NCBI GenBank assembly: GCA_964637705.1 | Contig: CAZWVM010000139.1 | Coordinates: 1-9,312, forward strand | From: CAZWVM01 sp964637705 | Lineage (GTDB): Bacteria > UBA8481 | Direction of reading: 5' to 3' | DNA length: 9,312 nt | In this document: positions 5,764 through 9,312 of the stretch, one piece after another | Layout: every line of letters begins with the position of its first letter | Position numbering within the stretch: position 1 is the first letter of the stretch | Notes under the pieces: generated by a model | Seen by the model: only the letters and a program-made list of their open reading frames with translations | Database searches by the model: none | Told to the model about the DNA's origin: nothing | Made by a program: the position numbers and the translations under genes

Positions 5764-8042
5764 AGAACGACGCCTCCTGGCTCATCGAGGACAACTCCTT
5801 CCGGCCCGCGAAGGAGCTCTACCACAACACGGTCTTCACTCTCGCCAACGGCTACATGGCCTGCCGGGGCACGTTGGAGGAGGGGCGCGCTACGAAGAAC
5901 GTCCGCTCCTACTTCGGCACCTACGTCTCCGGCATCTTCGACACCTACGCCAAGCGCTACCAGGCCATCGTCAACCTCCCCGACTTCATGGAGACCGAGG
6001 TTTCGGTCGGCGGCGAGACGATGTCTTTGACCTCGGGCCGGGTCTCCGGCTACGCCCGGGTGCTGGACATGAAGACCGGCACGCTCACGCGGCGGTTCAC
6101 CTGGACGAGTCCGAAGGGCCGGAGGACCTCCTTCGAGTTCACGCGCTTCGTGAGCCGCGACGATCTCCACGTCGCCGCGCTGCGCATTCGCGTGACGCCC
6201 CTCGGCCATTCCTCCGAGGTCGTCGTCACCTCGCGCCTCGACGCGAAGGTCACGAACATCGATTTTCACGTGAGCGGCTACCAGCTCCGCGACGAGAAGT
6301 ACTTCTTCGTCGACGAGGAGGTCGACGCGGCCCGTCTTCCCCGCGGAGGCGTCATGGTCGTCCGGACGAAGGGTACGCGGCACGAGGTCTGCGAGGCCTT
6401 CCACTGCGCCGTTTCCTCGGGCGGCCGCCCGGTCGGGGCCCTTTCGAGGACCGCGATCGGCGAGCGTGCTCTCGATCACACCCTGCGTTTCCGCGCCGCG
6501 GCCGGTCGCGCCTGCGACTTCGTGAAGACCGTGGCGGTTTACACCTCCAACGACGGCGTGAAGAGCCTGAAGTCCGCGGCATGGGCGAAGGTGAAGTCGG
6601 CCGAGTCACGGGGCTTCGAGGAACTCCTCGCGGCGCACGAGCGCGCGTGGTCCGAGAATTGGGAGACCGCCGACGTCCGGATCGAAGGAGCGCCCGGCGA
6701 CGACAAGGCCGTCCGCTTCAATCTCTTCCACGTCATCCAGATGGGGCATCCGTCGAACCCCCGGGTCAACATCGGCTCGCGCGGCCTCACCAGCGAGATG
6801 CACTACGGCAACTGCTTCTGGGACACCGAGCTCTTCATCATGCCCTTCTTCATCTACACCGACCCGAAGGTCGCCCGCAACCTCGCCGAGTACCGGCACC
6901 TTACGCTCCCGGCCGCGCGCGAGAAGGCGGAGAAGCTCTGGTTCAAGGGTGCGATGTTCCCCTGGATGAGTTCCTGGCCGGGGCACGAACAGGCCGACTA
7001 CTGGGAATACGCCAACATCGCCGTCCACATCGTCTCCGACGTCGCTTTCGGCCTGATGCACTACGTCAACGCCTCCGGCGACCGCGCCTTCCTCGAGCGC
7101 TGCGGCCTCGAGATCCTCGCCGAGACCGCCCGTTTCTGGGCGAGCCGCGTCGACTGGAGCGACGTGCGCAAGGGCTACGTCCTGAACGTCGTCAAGGGTC
7201 CCAACGAATACGTCATCGCGAACAACAACACCTACACGAACTGGAACGCGCGGTGGAACCTCGAGACGGCCGCCGGGGAGATCGATCGCGCCCGGCGGGA
7301 GAATCCTCGGGCCTATGCCGTGCTCGCGAAGAAGCTGAAGCTCGAGAAGGGCGAAACGGCCGCGTGGCGGCGGATCGCGAAGAAGATCGTCATCAATCAC
7401 GACCGGAAGAAGGATCTCTTCATCGAGGACGACGGATTCCTCGATAGGCGCCCGGCGGACCTCGCCCGCTTCAAGCCCGGGAAGAAGATCTCCACGGAGA
7501 TGGGGTGGACGTGGGACACCTTCCTCCGCCACCGGATCGTCAAGCAGGCCGACGTGCTTCTCCTCATGACGCTTCATCACGGGGAATTCACCGAACGGCA
7601 ACTGCGCGCCGCGTGGAAGTTCTACGAGCCGTTGACGTCGCACGATTCGTCCCTCAGCTACAACACCCACGCGATCGTGGCGAACGAGCTGGGGGAGGAG
7701 AAGAAGGCCTACGACTACTTCCAGCAGACGGTGCGGCTGGATCTCGACGACGTGATGGAGAACGTCTTTCTCGGGATTCACTCGGCCAACGCCGGCGGCG
7801 CGTGGCAGTGCGTCGTGAACGGCTTCTGCGGGATGAGGCTCGAGGGCGATTCGCTCGTCTTCCGCCCCTGCCTGCCGAAACACTGGAAGTCGGTTTCCTT
7901 CCGCGTGCTCTTCCGGGGGCGGAGATTCCTCGTTCGGGCCTCGGGGATGACCGTGGCGATCACGCAGGAAGACGGGGCCGTCTCGGGCATCGAAGTCGCG
8001 GATCAAAGGATCACGTGTCGGGAGGGGAGAGAGAGGAGATGA
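5760..8042 (+). CDS. GH65 family glycoside phosphorylase (alpha-glucoside specific)
   Basis: This 760-residue enzyme belongs to the inverting GH65 phosphorylases, which split alpha-glucosides such as maltose, trehalose, kojibiose or nigerose with phosphate to give beta-glucose 1-phosphate. No signal peptide is seen, so it acts in the cytoplasm. The N-terminal beta-sandwich (about 1-265) begins with FTLANGYMACRGTLEEG, close to the family start motif. The (alpha/alpha)6 barrel carries GNCFWDTELFIMPFF (350-364) and WEYANIAVHIV, and the likely general acid E483 in GPNEYV. HDSSLS (628-633) and GIHSANAGGAWQ (672-683) correspond to the phosphate-site region and its neighbourhood. A small C-terminal beta domain follows. 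The GTG start at 5760 overlaps the mutase stop (GTGA) and has AGGAG (5747-5751) eight bases upstream. The usual GPDEYH motif is altered, so the acceptor sugar cannot be predicted. Hydrolases of the same family exist, but the mutase next door favours phosphorolysis. Confidence 0.93.
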   Translation: MKNDASWLIEDNSFRPAKELYHNTVFTLANGYMACRGTLEEGRATKNVRSYFGTYVSGIFDTYAKRYQAIVNLPDFMETEVSVGGETMSLTSGRVSGYARVLDMKTGTLTRRFTWTSPKGRRTSFEFTRFVSRDDLHVAALRIRVTPLGHSSEVVVTSRLDAKVTNIDFHVSGYQLRDEKYFFVDEEVDAARLPRGGVMVVRTKGTRHEVCEAFHCAVSSGGRPVGALSRTAIGERALDHTLRFRAAAGRACDFVKTVAVYTSNDGVKSLKSAAWAKVKSAESRGFEELLAAHERAWSENWETADVRIEGAPGDDKAVRFNLFHVIQMGHPSNPRVNIGSRGLTSEMHYGNCFWDTELFIMPFFIYTDPKVARNLAEYRHLTLPAAREKAEKLWFKGAMFPWMSSWPGHEQADYWEYANIAVHIVSDVAFGLMHYVNASGDRAFLERCGLEILAETARFWASRVDWSDVRKGYVLNVVKGPNEYVIANNNTYTNWNARWNLETAAGEIDRARRENPRAYAVLAKKLKLEKGETAAWRRIAKKIVINHDRKKDLFIEDDGFLDRRPADLARFKPGKKISTEMGWTWDTFLRHRIVKQADVLLLMTLHHGEFTERQLRAAWKFYEPLTSHDSSLSYNTHAIVANELGEEKKAYDYFQQTVRLDLDDVMENVFLGIHSANAGGAWQCVVNGFCGMRLEGDSLVFRPCLPKHWKSVSFRVLFRGRRFLVRASGMTVAITQEDGAVSGIEVADQRITCREGRERR

Positions 8043-9052
8043 CGATGCTGTTCACCAAGTACGAGGGCAATCCGATCCTGGAGCCGTTGCCGGGGAGCGA
8101 CTGGGAGAAGCACGCGGTCTGCAATCCCGGGGCCGCCGTCAAGGACGGCCGCGTCTACATGCTCTACCGGGCCTCCGGCGAGACCGACACCTACCACATC
8201 TACATGGGTCTCGCGGTCTCGAACGACGGCTTCAAGTTCACGCGCGCTTCGGACCGGCCGATCTACAACCCGACGCGCGAGTTCGAGAAAGGCTGCGTCG
8301 AGGATCCGCGGATCGTGGAGCTCGAGGGCGCCTACTACGTGACGTACGCCTGCCGCGCGGTGCCCTATACGGCCTTCGTCGAGGGAAAGATCAAGCCGAA
8401 CTATCCGCCCGGCTCGCCGCGCGCGCTCACCGAGAACCTCACGCGCACGGGGCTCTTGAAGACGACCGACTTCCGTTCCTACGAGTGCCTCGGCCCGATC
8501 ACCCGCGACGACGTCGACGACCGCGACGTCCTCATCTTTCCCTCCCGCATCGGCGGGAAGTACGTGATGCTCCACCGGCCGGCCGAGTGGGTCGGCGCGA
8601 AATACGGCAGCGAGAAGCCTGGCATCTGGATGGCCTTCTCGGACGATCTCATTCACTGGAGCGGCGAGACGCTCCTCGCCCAGCCCCGTCCGGGCGTCGG
8701 GTGGGAGGAGAAGAAGATCGGCGGCTCGACGCCCCCGATCCGGACCGACCGCGGCTGGCTCCTCATGTACCACGGCGTCCAGGGCGAGGGCAAGGCGCGC
8801 CGCTATCGCCAAGGCTACATGATGCTCGACCTCGAGGATCCGCGGAAGATCATCGCGCGGCCGGAGGAATTCGTGCTGGAGCCGGAACTGCCGTGGGAAC
8901 TCGAAGGCGTCGAGCCGGGCGTGGTCTTCGCCGTGGGCAACATCGTCCTCGGGGACCGGCTCTTCGTCTACTACGGCGGCGCGGACAAGGTGATCGGCGT
9001 CGCGACGGCGCGGCTCAAGGATGTCGTGGACTGGGTGATGAAAAACGCCTGA
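8039..9052 (+). CDS. GH130 family beta-mannoside phosphorylase
   Basis: This 337-residue cytosolic five-bladed beta-propeller enzyme belongs to GH130, whose phosphorylases release alpha-mannose 1-phosphate from beta-mannosides such as mannosyl-glucose, beta-1,4- or beta-1,2-manno-oligosaccharides. Visible motifs are WEKHAVCNPGAAV (22-34), YMLYRA (40-45), EDPRI with the likely proton donor D89 (88-92), DRDVLIFP (161-168), MLHRP (177-181), KIGGSTPP (226-233) and MYHGV (243-247). The basic residues R44, R91, R180, K226 and H245 fit the phosphate-binding type rather than the hydrolase subgroup; this mapping is from memory. The ATG at 8039 overlaps the GH65 stop (ATGA). An in-frame ATG at 8045 is better spaced from GAGGAG (8033-8038) and would shorten the protein by two residues. 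It is the last gene of the operon. The exact substrate and subfamily are unknown. Confidence 0.92.
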   Translation: MTMLFTKYEGNPILEPLPGSDWEKHAVCNPGAAVKDGRVYMLYRASGETDTYHIYMGLAVSNDGFKFTRASDRPIYNPTREFEKGCVEDPRIVELEGAYYVTYACRAVPYTAFVEGKIKPNYPPGSPRALTENLTRTGLLKTTDFRSYECLGPITRDDVDDRDVLIFPSRIGGKYVMLHRPAEWVGAKYGSEKPGIWMAFSDDLIHWSGETLLAQPRPGVGWEEKKIGGSTPPIRTDRGWLLMYHGVQGEGKARRYRQGYMMLDLEDPRKIIARPEEFVLEPELPWELEGVEPGVVFAVGNIVLGDRLFVYYGGADKVIGVATARLKDVVDWVMKNA

Positions 9053-9107
9053 TGCCCGGGTGCACGCAGAATTCGTCGGTGGGATGTCCTCTCCGCGTCT
9101 ATGCCTT

Positions 9108-9131
9108 GGATTTCACTTCCGTGTGAAATCC
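9108..9131 (+). terminator. Perfect 9-bp stem-loop 56 bp after the GH130 stop
   Basis: GGATTTCAC (9108-9116) and GTGAAATCC (9123-9131) are perfect complements separated by a six-base loop. The position, shortly after the last operon gene, suits transcription termination or 3'-end protection. The stem is not GC-rich and no T-run follows, so it is not a classical intrinsic terminator. It could instead be an operator-like palindrome. Confidence 0.4.
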
Positions 9132-9178
9132 GGCGACGTCCCGTCGACGCCTCATCCTTCCGTGGATTCGGCGTCGCC
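9132..9178. repeat. Two interleaved inverted repeats (mutually exclusive hairpins)
   Basis: GGCGACG (9132-9138) can pair with CGTCGCC (9172-9178), and CGACGCC (9145-9151) can pair with GGCGTCG (9170-9176). The two right arms overlap, so only one pairing can form at a time. The arms lie directly after the 9-bp hairpin. They may be part of a folded 3' untranslated region or the remains of a repeat element. Confidence 0.35.
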
Positions 9179-9263
9179 TAGTATGAGTTTGTCAGAACCG
9201 TCTTGCCTGTGAGACTATTAGCGATAGACGCATTCAACGCAGCCAGCTACGCAGGAGCCCGCG

Positions 9264-9307
9264 GCGACAATTACACCTGCGCATCAGCGACAATTACACT
9301 TGAGCAT
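9264..9307. repeat. Two 21-bp direct repeats at 23-bp period, possible mobile-element end
   Basis: Copies at 9264-9284 and 9287-9307 share the core GCGACAATTACAC and the final GCAT, agreeing at 19 of 21 positions. Read on the minus strand the core is GTGTAATTGTCGC. Short repeats of this size near an end are typical of some insertion sequences, such as the IS21 family with multiple terminal transposase-binding sites. No transposase is visible because the window ends five bases later. The IS link is inference. Confidence 0.45.
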
Positions 9308-9312
9308 TCGAC

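Larger units (their letters stand above)
9053..9312. other. Gene-free region downstream of the phosphorylase operon
   Basis: No convincing coding frame starts in these 260 bases. Base composition drops compared with the genes. The region holds a hairpin (9108-9131), competing inverted repeats (9132-9178) and a direct repeat pair (9264-9307), described separately. The stretch 9180-9260 shows nothing recognisable. Confidence 0.6.

Noticed and set aside
6606..8006. Minus-strand open frame of 466 codons opposite GH65
   Set aside because: It is a shadow of the GH65 gene. The translation is compositionally biased and contains no family motif.
8485..9126. Plus-strand open frame overlapping the end of GH130 and extending past its stop
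   Set aside because: Its translation is Arg/Pro-rich shadow sequence in another frame of GH130, and the tail has no support.

Overview
The window is GC-rich, densely coded bacterial chromosomal DNA. No tRNA, rRNA or CRISPR array was seen, and no marker gene fixes the phylum. The mix of a clan-A glycosidase, two glycoside phosphorylases, a LemA/M48 pair and TFIIB-type zinc-ribbon proteins suggests a carbohydrate-degrading Gram-negative-type bacterium, for example from the Planctomycetes or a related or uncultured lineage. That placement is inference.

Region 1 (1-573): on the minus strand lies a receiver-only response regulator (65-433), closely coupled to a second gene of which only the first 18 codons are inside the window (1-54). 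The gap between the regulator and the next gene holds three CGTTCA direct repeats spaced exactly 21 bp apart (522-569).

Region 2 (574-2577): a plus-strand gene encodes a membrane-anchored or secreted clan GH-A glycoside hydrolase, resembling GH50/agarase-type enzymes, with a C-terminal jelly-roll-like module. It meets the next cluster tail to tail with only 4 bp between stop codons.

Region 3 (2582-4888, minus strand): a three-gene cluster encodes a tandem TFIIB-type zinc-ribbon protein, LemA, and an HtpX-like M48 membrane metalloprotease carrying an extra repeat-built linker and a C-terminal zinc ribbon. The first gene appears to be leaderless with a GTG start. The LemA ribosome-binding site overlaps its stop codon.

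Region 4 (about 4999-9052, plus strand): a promoter with a perfect TTGACA box drives beta-phosphoglucomutase, a GH65 phosphorylase and a GH130 phosphorylase. All three genes overlap by 4 bp (GTGA, then ATGA). GH65 releases beta-glucose 1-phosphate by phosphorolysis of an alpha-glucoside, and the mutase converts it to glucose 6-phosphate. GH130 is expected to release alpha-mannose 1-phosphate from a beta-mannoside. The operon therefore looks built for energy-saving intracellular phosphorolysis of one or two (possibly mixed glucose/mannose) oligosaccharides. No transporter or regulator for it lies in the window.

Region 5 (9053-9312): 260 bases without a gene. It holds a perfect 9-bp hairpin, a set of competing inverted repeats, and at the right edge two copies of a 21-bp sequence with 23-bp period that could be the end of a mobile element lying beyond the window.
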